This document shows positions 1-10,561 of a stretch of DNA of 64,000 nt, piece by piece; position 1 is the first letter of the stretch; every line of letters begins with the position of its first letter. Source of the stretch: JAPPHA01 sp964291635 (lineage in GTDB: Bacteria; Pseudomonadota; Alphaproteobacteria; Rhodobacterales; Rhodobacteraceae); the NCBI GenBank assembly GCA_964291635.2, contig OZ219900.1:8970-72969 (forward strand), written 5' to 3'. The position numbers and the translations under genes were made by a program. The notes beneath the pieces were generated by a model, which worked only from the letters and a program-made list of their open reading frames with translations, was not told the origin of the DNA and did no database searches.

Positions 1-3000
1 CCATGTCTGCAAGGTGCGAAGTGCCCGCGTCGTCGTCGGACGAAACGTCTTCCAAGTGTTCGTCGAGCCACCCGAGATACAGATCCGCCAATTCCTTGAG
101 TGCGCTTGAAGATTTTCCCGACAGGGGCAGTAGTCGCACGCGGCGCGGCTTGTGCCCGTCATCCGCCAGCTTCATGTCCTTGAGGAACTCCGGCAGGCGA
201 ATCGGTACGCGCTTCGTCGGCCCGACCGGAGATCGATGCGCGCCGTTCCCTGTAGAGTCGTCGCCTATTGCCGAATGCCCCTCGACGATCAGGTGTGCGT
301 TTGTTCCCGAAATACCGAATGCGCTGATTCCGGCCGTCGGCTGTCGGCCTGTCGCGGGTGGCCAGGCCGTTTCCTCTGCCGTGACCCGCACGGGAAGCTC
401 AGCCCACTCGACATGCGGGTTGGGATTGTTGAAATGAAGATGCTTCGGGATCACGCCGTGCCTCATGGAAAGAAGCACCTTGATGAGGCCCGCGACACCT
501 GCGGCAGACTCGAGATGACCGATGTTCGTCTTGACGGTGCCGAGCAGGAGCGGACGTTCGGCTTCACGTTCGCGTCCGTAAACCGTGGCGACCGCACGCA
601 CTTCGATCGGATCGCCCAACTCCGACCCTGTGCCATGCACCTCGATGTAATCGAGGTCCCGCGGAGCGATGCCGGCCTGAGCCAAAGCCTCCTCGTATAG
701 CCGTTCCTGAGCGATTCCGTTCGGGACCGTAAGCGCCGCGGCTGCGCCATTCTGGTTGACTGCCGAACCTTGAACGATACCCCAGATACGGTCGCCGTCC
801 TGTTCCGCATCGCTGAGCCGCTTCATGACCACCACGCCACAGCCTTCGCCACGTACGAACCCGTCCGCGTCGGCGTCGAAGGTCCTGCAAAAACCGGTTC
901 GCGACAACATTCTGTACTCGCGCATGAACCGCATGACCGCAGGGGAAAGAACGATATGCACGCCTCCGGCGAGCGCCAGATCGACTTCGCGCTGCCTGAG
1001 ACTCGCAGACGCCTGATGTATGGCCACGAGAGATGCCGCGCAGGTCATGTCGAGCGGTACCGCGGGTCCCATGAGCCCGAACGAAAACGCAACCCGTCCG
1101 ATGGCCACGCTGGCGGCAGTGCCGAGATAACTGTCATCCCGGCCCGCGGCCGCAATCAGGTCCCGGTACTCGCTGCTGCCCAGGCCGGCGAACACCCCCG
1201 TGCGGCTGCCCTTGAGAGGTCCGGGATCGATTCCGGCGTCCTCAAGCGCATGCCAGCTCGTCTCGAGCAACATCCTCTGGCGCGGGTCCATCATTCGCGC
1301 CTCGATCGGCTGGATGCCGAAGAATTTCGCGTCAAACCGGTCAAGGCCCTGAAGGAACCCGCCGCGGCGAATCGTGGCTTCCTCGGCGACCGGATCTCCG
1401 ACGACGCCGCTCCAGGGGCCGTCATCGCGACGCCCGTCGGTCACGGCGTCAGCGCCTGCCTTGAGCTGACGCCAGTAACTGGACAGGTCCGGAGCGCCGG
1501 GGAAGCGGCACGCCATGCCGACGATCGCGATCCGTTCCTGATCACTCTGCGCTCCGCCTGGCCGTTCCGGCGCCAGTTCGGCTGGCGGAAATGACTGTGC
1601 TTGCGGCACCGGCCACGGGCCGGGCGCCGGTTGCTCCTGCGGGGTCGCTTCGGGGTCGACTTCGCCGAGCTCCCCGTCAAGATGGCGTGCGAGTGTCTGG
1701 ATCTCGGGGTAATCGAACACCACAGTGTTCGAAACCTTGCACGTGCCTGCAAACGCGCGATTAAGTCGGTTGCGCAGTTCCACGGCCATCAGGGAATCCA
1801 TCCCGAGATCGAAGAATCCGACGTTGGGTGCGGGCGCCGACGGCAGCCGAAGCACCGCCTGCAATTCCTGTTGCAGGAATGTCACCAGCAAGTCTTCACG
1901 CTCACGCGCGTCGGCGGTGGCCAGCCGAACGAGCAGATCTTCGGTGGAAACCCCGGCATCGATGCTGTCCTCGGCGACCGGTGAGAGGAGATCCTCGAGA
2001 AAGGCGGGGCGGTCTTCGACAGCTTCTTCGAAAACCGACCAGTCCATGGCCATCACGACGGACGTCGTGACGTCCTGACGCACGAGTCGGTCAAGCGCCC
2101 TTATACCTTGCTGTGGTGTAAACCAGCGTCCGCCGAGGGCCGACCTTTGTCGCTCGATCCGGTCCTTCTGCTCCGCCGCTTCGCCGATTTCGGACCACGC
2201 CCCCCAGGCGATGGCCTGTCCGGGAAGTCCCAGCGACCGACGGTGGCCAGCGAGTTGATCCAGAAAGGCGTTCGCCGAAGCATGGTTGGCCTGACCCGGA
2301 TTGCCCATGACACCGACGCGGCTGGAAAACAGGATGAAGAGATCGAGATCGCGGTCTGCCGTCACGCGGTGCAGGTGCCAAGCTCCGAGGATCTTCGGCC
2401 GGAGCACCGTTTCGAATTTTTCCCAGTTCTGGTTGGTGAGCGCACCGTCCGACAGCACGCCGACGCTATGGATGACGCCCGCAAGCGGTGGCAGCTCTTT
2501 ATCCATCCGGGCCAGCATTTCGTCGACCGCTGCCACGTTCGACACGTCCGCGAGTTCGACACGTATGGTCGCGCCCGCATCTTCGAGCGCGCGAATGGCC
2601 TCCTGCGCGGCCTCGTCCGGAGGCCGCCGGCCGTTCAGCACGATCGTGCCGGCCCCCAGGTCTGCAAGCCATTCGGCCACGGCCAGACCGATGCCACCCA
2701 ATCCGCCGGTCACAAGATAGGTACGATCCTCCCGCAACCGGCCCGACACCAGCGGCTGCGTAGCGACGACGATCTTACCGAGGTGCCGTGCCGAGCGCAT
2801 GAACCTCAAGGCTGCCCCCGCTTCGGCCAGCGGCCAGCGGCTGTGGACGAGCGGCTTGAGTTCACCCGCCGCGAGCCGCGCCACGACGTCCCTGAGGACA
2901 CGCCCCACCCATGCGGGATCGGTCTTCTTCAGGACATCGAGTTCGAGAATGGCATAGGTGACATCCGGTCGTACCGCCGCCATTTCCTCTTCGCTGAGAA

Positions 3001-6000
3001 TGTCGCGCCTCGCCAGTTCCACGAACCGGCCGTCCTGCGCCAGACAGGACAAACTCGCGTCGATGAAACCCTCACTCGTCAGGCTATTCAGAACCACGGT
3101 CACGCCCGCGCCGTTCGTGGCATCGAGAATCTCCTCGCCGAAACCCGTCTGGCGGCTGTCGAAGACGTGCTTGACGCCAAGCGACCGCAGATAAGCCTGC
3201 TTCGGCGCACTTGCCGTCGCAAAGACTTCCGCTCCGGCGGCCTGCGCCAACCGGATCGCCGCAAGGCCGACACCGCCGGCGCCTGCGTGAATCAACACGC
3301 GGTCACCAGCCTCGAGCCCGGAGAGTTCGTATGAGAGCGCAGCCGATACGTAAGCGCTCGGCACAGTGGCGAGGTCCGTTCCCGGAATGCCCGGTGGCGC
3401 GGGCGCCACCAGTTCCTCGTGCGTGACCATTTCCGCGGCGAACGCCCCAAACCCCAGGCCAACGACGCGATCGCCCACTGAGACATTGGTCACTTCCGAA
3501 CCCACGCCGACGACGTGGCCGCACATCTCCCGCCCCAGATTCCCTTCTTCGATGAAACCGAGCGAGCGGAATACGTCCCAGAAGTTCAATCCGGCGGCCT
3601 CGACCGCGACCCGCACTTCCCGTCCTTCGAGGGGCAGCCCAGGCAGTAGCTTGACGCAGGGCCTTTCGAACACGCCCGTCGGATCCGGAGTCAGCACCCA
3701 GGTCTTTTCCGTCGGCAGGTCCAGTCGTTCCGGACCGTCGCCCGTCCGAACCAGTCGGGCAGCCTGACGGCTCCCCTGGCGCCAGGCGATGTGGTTTTCC
3801 GAATCCGGGTACATCAGTTCATCGACAAGATCGGTCGCGTGCGCCGGGACCGTCGGATCCAGATCGATCATTCGTGGCATGAGATGCGCCGCTTCACGCG
3901 CCACGGCCTTGCCGAACCCCCACAACGCCGCTCCGGCAAGTGCCCCTTGGGTCTCGCGCTCCAATACCTGGGCGCCCCGGGTAATGAACCACACGCCCTT
4001 TTCCGGGATTCGGTCGGAATCGGCCACGCCCTGGACGAGCGCCAGGGCACTCGCTCCCGCATGCTGAATATCCTGTTCGATATCGCGCGCGGTTGCCTCT
4101 CTACCGTGGCCGTCGAGCGCCGCGAGGTGCACGATCCCGTAGAAGGGCGCAGCGCCGGGCAGGTCGTCAAGCAGCGCCTGCCACGATTCGCGCCGCCGGA
4201 CATCGGTACTTGCGGCAATCACGCTGTCGGCACCAGATTCCTTCCTGTCTCCCGAGCTGTCACTCACGACCAGGACGGTCTGGTTCCGCGCCGCCAGAGC
4301 GTTCGCAAGCCCTTCCGCCGTGCAGCCGCTGTCTGCAACGAGAACCCACGTTCCCGGTGCTTCGGACACCTCGTCCGGGCCCTTTGCCACGATCACTCCG
4401 CGATCCGGCATCTCGTCGGGTTGCGATGCATCGAGGCCCAGGATTTCTGCAGCGTCGAACCCTGCATCGTCGAGTGCACGGCACCAGACGTCGGGACTCG
4501 CCAGGGCATGATGCGGCCGGTAATCGTCCGCAAATCGCCACCAGCCGTCGAGCTGTCCGAACGTCAGGTCCATCCAGCCCTGACCGCGAAGGTTCTCGAG
4601 CGCTACCATCTGTCCCGACGGTGCGAGCAGGGTCAGGCAATGAGCGAGAGTCTCGTCGAGATAGCGCGTGGCATGGAGCACGTTCGACGCGATGATCAGG
4701 TCATAGGCATGAGCGTCGAAGCCTTGCGCTACCGGATCCTTCTCTATGTTGAGAGGGCGGTATTCGATGCAGCCTCCGCCATCCCCGAAGCGCGCCTCGG
4801 CCTCTGAAAAGAACCCCGCCGAAATGTCCGTGTACATGTAATCGAAATTGCCTTCGGGAAGCTCCGGCAGAACGGAAGCGGTTGCCGAGCCTGTGCCCGC
4901 CCCGACTTCGATCACCCTGAGACGCCGCCCGGCTGGCAGCCTTGCCACGAGCGCCCGGACAGCATCCCCGAGCAGCCGGTTGGCAGCAAGCGCGATCGGC
5001 GCATTCAGGTACAAATCGCCCGGGGTCGGGTAGCCGCTGCTGAACAGCAGCGTGAGCGGATCCATCCCGCCCCGAAGCACCTCGGGCAACGCGGCCCCAC
5101 AGCGCCGGAACAACCCGATCTCCGTTGCACCGTGCGGATGAAGTTCGGCCAATTCGTCGGCGAACAGTTCCGGATCAGGCTGAATCTCGTCAGGCAGGGG
5201 ATCGCCATGCCCGACCTTCACGAGGAAACGGCCGCCGTCCTCCTGCAGCACGCCCGACCGGGCCAGCATCTCCAGCAACCGGCGGAAGACACGCTTGTGC
5301 TCGTCGATGACGCCGAGTTGTTGCCGAAGGTCTTCGGACTCCACGACCTCACCCGAGCCACGCCTCCAACCGAGCTTCTCGAGCGTCCAGAGTGCGCGGG
5401 TACGCGACCATCGCTCAAGATCCGACAAAAGCGCGGATCGATGGGCACGCGCGACACCCCTTTCCTCGAGGTAATCCGCGAGCGGCATGAAGCTGCGCGC
5501 AACAGTCGCAGGTTCCGGCAGAAAATCAGCGGAGGTGATTGCCGGCACGAGGGGGCGCTCGCGCCAGACGACCTCGTACAATAAGTCGTTCACGCCTTCG
5601 ATCGCCGAGAAGAGCGCGGCCCGTGTCGCGCGCTTGATCGTGTAACCGTCCAGTCCGCCGAGCAGGGCGCCGTCGGGATCGTAAATGCGCAATTCTCCGC
5701 TCAGGACCTCCGCAGGCCCGCCCTCTTCCGCATTCGGTTCCCCGAAAGCCTCGCTCATGCGTACGTGGCAAAACACCCGATCGGGAAGGCGGTCGGACGT
5801 CAGCCAAAGACGTTCCCAGCCGAAAGGCAGGTACGTGGTTTCGTCTTCGGCCGAGTCCTGAATCCGTGCTGCAGCCACGACCTGGAAACACCCGTCCAGC
5901 ACAAGCGGATGAATTTCCGCATGGGTTCGGCCGGTCCCTTCCCGCAAGGACACTTCGCCGAGAGCCTCGCCCTGCCGCGCCCACAGGTTGCCAAGCGTGC

Positions 6001-9000
6001 GGAAGCTCGCGCCGAGATCGATACCGGTCGTCCCCCTGGCCTGGTACAGGGTCGATGCATCCAAGGAAGACAGTTCGGACTTCAGGCGCTCAAGATCCGC
6101 ACGCTGCACGGCGCCTGGCATGTCTGCGCCGGTCGTTATCCTGCACTCGGCGTGCAACATCCAATCCACCTCGTCCGATCCCTTGCTGAGTATCTGCAAA
6201 GAGCCCGGTTCCGTTTCGCCGGGACCGCCGAGAACAAGCTGGATTTTTCGACCTGCCGCTTGGGTTTCGTCGCCATGGACCTCCGCGGCGAACACCATTG
6301 GGTTATGCAACTGCATGTCTTCGACGACGACCGGCCCGCTGGTGCCGGACAGCGACACCGATGCCGCCATCGTGCCGTAAAGCGCACCCGGAGCGATGAC
6401 CCGTTCGAACACGCGATGGTCGTCGAGCCACTCCGGATCCGTAGGGAACAATTCTGTTTCATACGTAACTTCGCCACTCGCAGATTCCCTTCGCAGGCCC
6501 AGCAGGGGGTGTCCCTCGAGGGTTCGCCTTTGCTTCGGCGCGCGCAACCAATAGCGTTCGCGCTGGAACGGATATCCGGGCACGGATATGCGGCGACGGG
6601 TTTCTCCGGCAAAAAGGCCCTCGAAGCGGATCGGCAGTCCAGACTGATACGCAGCCGCGACTGCTTCGGAAAAACCGCCCGTACCTGCTGGTGAGGCGGC
6701 CGGCGCGGGCTGGATGCTCGACAGCACGACAGGGGCGGGCACCGAATTCGGCCAGGTAGAGGACGCCATGGGGGCCAACACGGAGCGCGGGCCGATCTCA
6801 AGGATCACGTCCACACCGAAATCAGCGAGCGACCTGGCGCCACTGGCGAAGGCGACGGGTTCCCGCGCATGCCGACGCCAATAGCCTCCATCCAGCAGTT
6901 GGCCATCGCTCACCGCCTGGCCCGTCAGGTTGCTGACGAAGGTCAGTTCAGGCGGTTGGACCGAGACGCGATCGAGGGAGGCCTGGAGCGCCTCGAGGGC
7001 CGGTTCCACGAGCGCGCTGTGGAACGCCCGGGTCGTGTTCAGCCTGCGTACCCGGACACCTTGCAATTCGAGCCGCGCCGAGAGCGTTTCGACATCCGCG
7101 GCGGGACCGCTGACCACCTGGTGCAGCCCGTTGTCCGCCGCGATGTTGACACCAACACCTGCAGATTCCGCGTTTACGGCCGTGATTGCAGTCACCACCT
7201 GTTCCGGAGGTGCGAACACGGCGGCCATGGCACCAGTTTCTGTTTCCGACAGCAGCGTGCCGCGCGTACAGGCGAACCGCATGCCGTCTTCGAGGCTGAA
7301 CACGCCCGCTGCCTGTGCCGCCGCGATTTCTCCGACACTGTGCCCGAGAACAACATCAGGTTGTATTCCGACACTCGCCCATTGTGCGGTCAGCGCGCAT
7401 TCGAGCGTGTAGAGGGCCGGTTGTTCCCAGGCCGTGTTGCCCAGTTGCTCGCCGCTGCTGCACCCGAACATCACATCCAGCAGGGATGTGCCGCGCATTT
7501 CGAGAAAGACATCTTCGCAGCGGTCGAAGACCGTCCTTGCCACGGGTTCGTGGTCGTACAGGTCGCGACCCATACCAGCCCACTGGCTTCCCTGGCCAGT
7601 ATAGGCAAACGCGACGGTGGCCGCTGCGCGGGACGTCGCATCGAGGTCCGTCTTGGCCAGTGTTCCAAGCCGCTCCCGCAGCTGGCCGACACTGTCGAAG
7701 ATGAGGCCTGCACGGCAATCGAAATGACACCGCCCAACACTCGCCGTCCACGCCATGTCCGCGAGCAGCGGCGCCGGCAGCCCGCCTTCGGCCGGAAACT
7801 CACCAGCCTGTTCGTCGAGCCATGACAGGTACCGCTTGGCGTATTCGCGCAACGCAGGAACCGATTTACCGGACAGCGGGAGCAGCCGAACTCTGCGCTC
7901 CTGGCACGTTTGTTCATGCCGCGCCGTATCGAGGGAAACCGTTGGCGGCGGCACGACCACTTCCTGACCCGATCCCATGACCCAGGGCCCATCATAAGGA
8001 GCAGTATCCGATGCCGGGTATTCCTCGACCACGATGTGAACGTTGGTCCCGGAAATACCGAACGAGTTCACGCCTGCCAGGCGCGGTCGCCCGTCCCGGG
8101 CCGGCAAATCCATCATGGACGAGGTCACCTGCAGCGGCAGCTCATCCCAGTCCATGCTCGGGTTGGGATCCCTGAAGTGCAGATGCTTCGGGATCACGCC
8201 GCGCTGCATCACCAGCACGGCCTTGATCAGGCCGGCGATACCGGCGGCCGATTCCAGATGTCCGAGGTTCGTTTTGACGGAACCGACAAGGAGTGGCTGG
8301 CCGGCCCCGCGGCCCTTGCCATAAACACTGGCGACGGCATTGATTTCGATCGGGTCACCGACTGCCGTTCCGGTGCCGTGCGCCTCCAGGTAATCGACGT
8401 CTGATGCCGAAACACCGGCCTGAGACAACGCCGTCTCGATCACCTGTTCCAGCGCGGGTTCGTGCGGTACGGTCAATCCGATGCTGGCACCGCCATGGTT
8501 GACCGCAGAGCCCCGGATCACTCCCCATATCCGGTCGCCGTCGGCTTCCGCGTCGCACAGGCGCTTCAGGACCACGGCACCGCAGCCTTCGCCACGCACA
8601 TAGCCGTTCGCAGAGGCGTCGAACGCCTTGCACTGTCCGTCGGGGGACAACATCATCGAATCGGCACGCAGTTCGAAGATGCGACTGTTCAGAATAGCCT
8701 GGACACCGCCGGCAATGGCCAAGTCCGCCTTGCCTTGCTGGAGGTCCGAGACTGCGTCGTGTACCGACACCAGGGATGACGCGCAGGCGGCATCTACGGC
8801 CTTAGCTGGACCCATGAATCCCAGCACGAATGAAACCCGCCCGCTGGTGCCGTTCAGGTTGGTTCCGCTCAGAGCGTACAGGGACGCCGCGGCCTCTCCC
8901 GGCCTCTCCGAATTCGCGACGAGCATCCGGTACTCGTCGTTGCTGATGCCCGTGTATACGCCGGTCAGACTTTCCCTGAGCCGATCAGGGTCCATCCCTG

Positions 9001-9391
9001 CATCCTCGAGCGCCTGCCAGCTCGTCTCCAGCATCATCCGTTGCTGGGGATCGAGCAGTTCGGCCTCGACCGGCGAGATTCGAAAGAACCCCGCGTCGAA
9101 CTGATCGATATCATCGACGTAGGCGCAGTAGCGGCAAGCACCTTGCAGGTTCCGGGGGTCGTTGAACAATTCGTCAAGACGGTCAGGGCCCGAGCCCGGT
9201 ACGCCGTCCGTCACCGCGTTGCCGCCGGTTTCGAGCAGGCGCCAGAACGAACGAATGTCGGGCGCGCCGGGGAAACGGCATGCCATGCCCACGATCGCAA
9301 CGGGCTCTGCGCGCAGGAGCGTCTCGTCGACCTTGTGGTCCCTGGTCGCCTGGTACTGTTCGGGTCCGTCGCGCTGCATCTCACTTTCCAT
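1..9391 (-). CDS. Modular type I polyketide synthase (partial, runs off left edge)
   Basis: Open from the ATG at 9391 to the window edge, at least 3130 residues without a stop. All motifs checked lie in the same frame. Domains in order: KS1 (residues ~29-455, starts EPVAIVGMACRFPG, active Cys203 in DAACASS, HGTGT and TNLGH histidines present); AT (~590-890, Ser685 in GHSVGE, AFHS motif, suggesting malonyl-CoA); DH (~960-1240, His992, Asp1166 in LDGCFQ); C-methyltransferase (SAM motif VGAGTG at 1496-1501); ER (GAGGVG near 2038-2043); KR (TGGLGGIG near 2229, FSS serine present); ACP (Ser2533 in MDSL); then KS2 (~2620 on, Cys2784 in MTCAAS, HGTGS present) and the KS-AT linker. Module 1 should add and fully reduce a C-methylated two-carbon unit. 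Oddities: the KR Tyr position is His2370 (GQANHASAN) and the DH helix motif reads HRVFERVIAP, with Glu where Gly is usual. Start: ATG at 9391 (GGGGA upstream) or in-frame ATG at 9379. The product is unknown. Confidence 0.95.
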   Translation of the reverse strand, partial: MESEMQRDGPEQYQATRDHKVDETLLRAEPVAIVGMACRFPGAPDIRSFWRLLETGGNAVTDGVPGSGPDRLDELFNDPRNLQGACRYCAYVDDIDQFDAGFFRISPVEAELLDPQQRMMLETSWQALEDAGMDPDRLRESLTGVYTGISNDEYRMLVANSERPGEAAASLYALSGTNLNGTSGRVSFVLGFMGPAKAVDAACASSLVSVHDAVSDLQQGKADLAIAGGVQAILNSRIFELRADSMMLSPDGQCKAFDASANGYVRGEGCGAVVLKRLCDAEADGDRIWGVIRGSAVNHGGASIGLTVPHEPALEQVIETALSQAGVSASDVDYLEAHGTGTAVGDPIEINAVASVYGKGRGAGQPLLVGSVKTNLGHLESAAGIAGLIKAVLVMQRGVIPKHLHFRDPNPSMDWDELPLQVTSSMMDLPARDGRPRLAGVNSFGISGTNVHIVVEEYPASDTAPYDGPWVMGSGQEVVVPPPTVSLDTARHEQTCQERRVRLLPLSGKSVPALREYAKRYLSWLDEQAGEFPAEGGLPAPLLADMAWTASVGRCHFDCRAGLIFDSVGQLRERLGTLAKTDLDATSRAAATVAFAYTGQGSQWAGMGRDLYDHEPVARTVFDRCEDVFLEMRGTSLLDVMFGCSSGEQLGNTAWEQPALYTLECALTAQWASVGIQPDVVLGHSVGEIAAAQAAGVFSLEDGMRFACTRGTLLSETETGAMAAVFAPPEQVVTAITAVNAESAGVGVNIAADNGLHQVVSGPAADVETLSARLELQGVRVRRLNTTRAFHSALVEPALEALQASLDRVSVQPPELTFVSNLTGQAVSDGQLLDGGYWRRHAREPVAFASGARSLADFGVDVILEIGPRSVLAPMASSTWPNSVPAPVVLSSIQPAPAASPAGTGGFSEAVAAAYQSGLPIRFEGLFAGETRRRISVPGYPFQRERYWLRAPKQRRTLEGHPLLGLRRESASGEVTYETELFPTDPEWLDDHRVFERVIAPGALYGTMAASVSLSGTSGPVVVEDMQLHNPMVFAAEVHGDETQAAGRKIQLVLGGPGETEPGSLQILSKGSDEVDWMLHAECRITTGADMPGAVQRADLERLKSELSSLDASTLYQARGTTGIDLGASFRTLGNLWARQGEALGEVSLREGTGRTHAEIHPLVLDGCFQVVAAARIQDSAEDETTYLPFGWERLWLTSDRLPDRVFCHVRMSEAFGEPNAEEGGPAEVLSGELRIYDPDGALLGGLDGYTIKRATRAALFSAIEGVNDLLYEVVWRERPLVPAITSADFLPEPATVARSFMPLADYLEERGVARAHRSALLSDLERWSRTRALWTLEKLGWRRGSGEVVESEDLRQQLGVIDEHKRVFRRLLEMLARSGVLQEDGGRFLVKVGHGDPLPDEIQPDPELFADELAELHPHGATEIGLFRRCGAALPEVLRGGMDPLTLLFSSGYPTPGDLYLNAPIALAANRLLGDAVRALVARLPAGRRLRVIEVGAGTGSATASVLPELPEGNFDYMYTDISAGFFSEAEARFGDGGGCIEYRPLNIEKDPVAQGFDAHAYDLIIASNVLHATRYLDETLAHCLTLLAPSGQMVALENLRGQGWMDLTFGQLDGWWRFADDYRPHHALASPDVWCRALDDAGFDAAEILGLDASQPDEMPDRGVIVAKGPDEVSEAPGTWVLVADSGCTAEGLANALAARNQTVLVVSDSSGDRKESGADSVIAASTDVRRRESWQALLDDLPGAAPFYGIVHLAALDGHGREATARDIEQDIQHAGASALALVQGVADSDRIPEKGVWFITRGAQVLERETQGALAGAALWGFGKAVAREAAHLMPRMIDLDPTVPAHATDLVDELMYPDSENHIAWRQGSRQAARLVRTGDGPERLDLPTEKTWVLTPDPTGVFERPCVKLLPGLPLEGREVRVAVEAAGLNFWDVFRSLGFIEEGNLGREMCGHVVGVGSEVTNVSVGDRVVGLGFGAFAAEMVTHEELVAPAPPGIPGTDLATVPSAYVSAALSYELSGLEAGDRVLIHAGAGGVGLAAIRLAQAAGAEVFATASAPKQAYLRSLGVKHVFDSRQTGFGEEILDATNGAGVTVVLNSLTSEGFIDASLSCLAQDGRFVELARRDILSEEEMAAVRPDVTYAILELDVLKKTDPAWVGRVLRDVVARLAAGELKPLVHSRWPLAEAGAALRFMRSARHLGKIVVATQPLVSGRLREDRTYLVTGGLGGIGLAVAEWLADLGAGTIVLNGRRPPDEAAQEAIRALEDAGATIRVELADVSNVAAVDEMLARMDKELPPLAGVIHSVGVLSDGALTNQNWEKFETVLRPKILGAWHLHRVTADRDLDLFILFSSRVGVMGNPGQANHASANAFLDQLAGHRRSLGLPGQAIAWGAWSEIGEAAEQKDRIERQRSALGGRWFTPQQGIRALDRLVRQDVTTSVVMAMDWSVFEEAVEDRPAFLEDLLSPVAEDSIDAGVSTEDLLVRLATADAREREDLLVTFLQQELQAVLRLPSAPAPNVGFFDLGMDSLMAVELRNRLNRAFAGTCKVSNTVVFDYPEIQTLARHLDGELGEVDPEATPQEQPAPGPWPVPQAQSFPPAELAPERPGGAQSDQERIAIVGMACRFPGAPDLSSYWRQLKAGADAVTDGRRDDGPWSGVVGDPVAEEATIRRGGFLQGLDRFDAKFFGIQPIEARMMDPRQRMLLETSWHALEDAGIDPGPLKGSRTGVFAGLGSSEYRDLIAAAGRDDSYLGTAASVAIGRVAFSFGLMGPAVPLDMTCAASLVAIHQASASLRQREVDLALAGGVHIVLSPAVMRFMREYRMLSRTGFCRTFDADADGFVRGEGCGVVVMKRLSDAEQDGDRIWGIVQGSAVNQNGAAAALTVPNGIAQERLYEEALAQAGIAPRDLDYIEVHGTGSELGDPIEVRAVATVYGREREAERPLLLGTVKTNIGHLESAAGVAGLIKVLLSMRHGVIPKHLHFNNPNPHVEWAELPVRVTAEETAWPPATGRQPTAGISAFGISGTNAHLIVEGHSAIGDDSTGNGAHRSPVGPTKRVPIRLPEFLKDMKLADDGHKPRRVRLLPLSGKSSSALKELADLYLGWLDEHLEDVSSDDDAGTSHLADM

Positions 9392-10561
9392 CAAATTCCC
9401 CGTCTTAGCGCATGCCCCGGACTTGTCCAACCAGAGACAAACGAATCCCGGCAATCTCCGCTGAGGAATTGATCGTTGGTCGGTTGCGGTATTCGACGCA
9501 TCTCAGGCCGCGTTTGTTTCTGTTGGATGAAGCGGACCGTCAGGCCTTGGTGTTCGGGGTTCGGTTGGGTCATTGGAACCGTGTCTCTCCATGCCTGGTA
9601 CTCAACGGTTTTCGAAAACGAGTGGAACCGTCCGGTCTTTCCTTGAATTGCCCCAGTCATGGACAAGCGCTATCGGTCATACTGATCTCTGTCTTCCCGA
9701 GTGTGCAGGCAACGACGCAGGAGAACAACCATTTTTCCTGACTGGTGCGATCAAGCAGGGATGTGACCGGACGCATAGACGCAGGACCTGTGCCGCGCAT
9801 GTTTGCGGTAGGGACGCCGGCTTCCCCGAATCCTCCAGCGGCACGGAAGCATGCCCGGGGTTTTCGGCAATTTCGTTTGGTCATGGCACTCCGGGCTGTA
9901 TCAGGGAACTGTTGACTGCCACGCCGGGCATCGCCGGCATCGCTGTGAACCTACCGCTCCGGGTCGGAATGACCGCAAGGAACTCCACGGCCTTCGACAG
10001 AGCAGAGAAATCGAAATCTGCCCCAGGTGAATGTGGCGCGGTTCTGCCATTTCAATGACGCACGGCACCGAATGGCCGCGAAAACGCCCGACGTGACCCC
10101 GTTTCGAAGGAATCCAGCGGCGAATTCGGAAACGGCATCACGCAAGGCCAGGTCAAGCCCGGGCACCGCTCATTTCCGATGTGGGGCGTGACCTCCAGCG
10201 GCCCGACCATCATCGTTTCTCCTGTGCCGCGGTCGTCGGCCAGCATGAATTGCACGGCTGGCGCGGCAGTATCTCTCCGCGGACGCGATAGATCCCGTGC
10301 GCCGGTGGCCCGAGCCGAGCTGAATGGCAAGACGGATGCGTAAAGCGGTCACCCCTCACGGTTAGGTCCCTTCCGTCGTCCTCCCGGGAGCGCCCAAGCC
10401 GTGCGCAGCAACAGGACTGCCCGCACAAGCGCCCGCCGGGGCCGCCGTTCCGACTATCGGAAGACTTCGCGGGGCACCAAGACGCTGAAGTTCACCGCCC
10501 GGTACTTTCCAACACGTCGCATGGACAAACTTCGTGTGACGAGATGCACTCATGCTGGTGT
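9392..10561. other. Gene-poor stretch between the PKS and the permease
   Basis: About 1.2 kb with no convincing gene on either strand. It holds the upstream region of the PKS and, at about 9950-10125, a decayed fragment of an NCS2 permease, described separately. Open frames here are short and match nothing I recognise. Confidence 0.6.
9950..10125 (-). pseudogene. Decayed fragment of an NCS2 permease gene
   Basis: The minus-strand reading contains FAAGFLRNGVTSGV, matching FAGGLLQNGVTSGG in the intact permease at 10562-12316. Further on, GRFRFLCSVE parallels the intact KADFDFSILPE. DNA from 9950 aligns with 10908 onward: both begin CCGCTCCGGGTCG, and an AGAAATCGAAATC block is shared. Small indels throughout destroy the frame. 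The matching part spans the end of the last membrane helices and the junction to the C-terminal ATPase-like domain. I see no similarity outside roughly 180 bases. It is the remnant of either a partial tandem duplication or a second permease gene lost next to the PKS. Confidence 0.7.

Noticed and set aside
2108..3334. 408-residue plus-strand frame opposite the PKS
   Set aside because: It lies opposite the ER/KR coding sequence, lacks any family motif, and reflects high-GC antisense openness.
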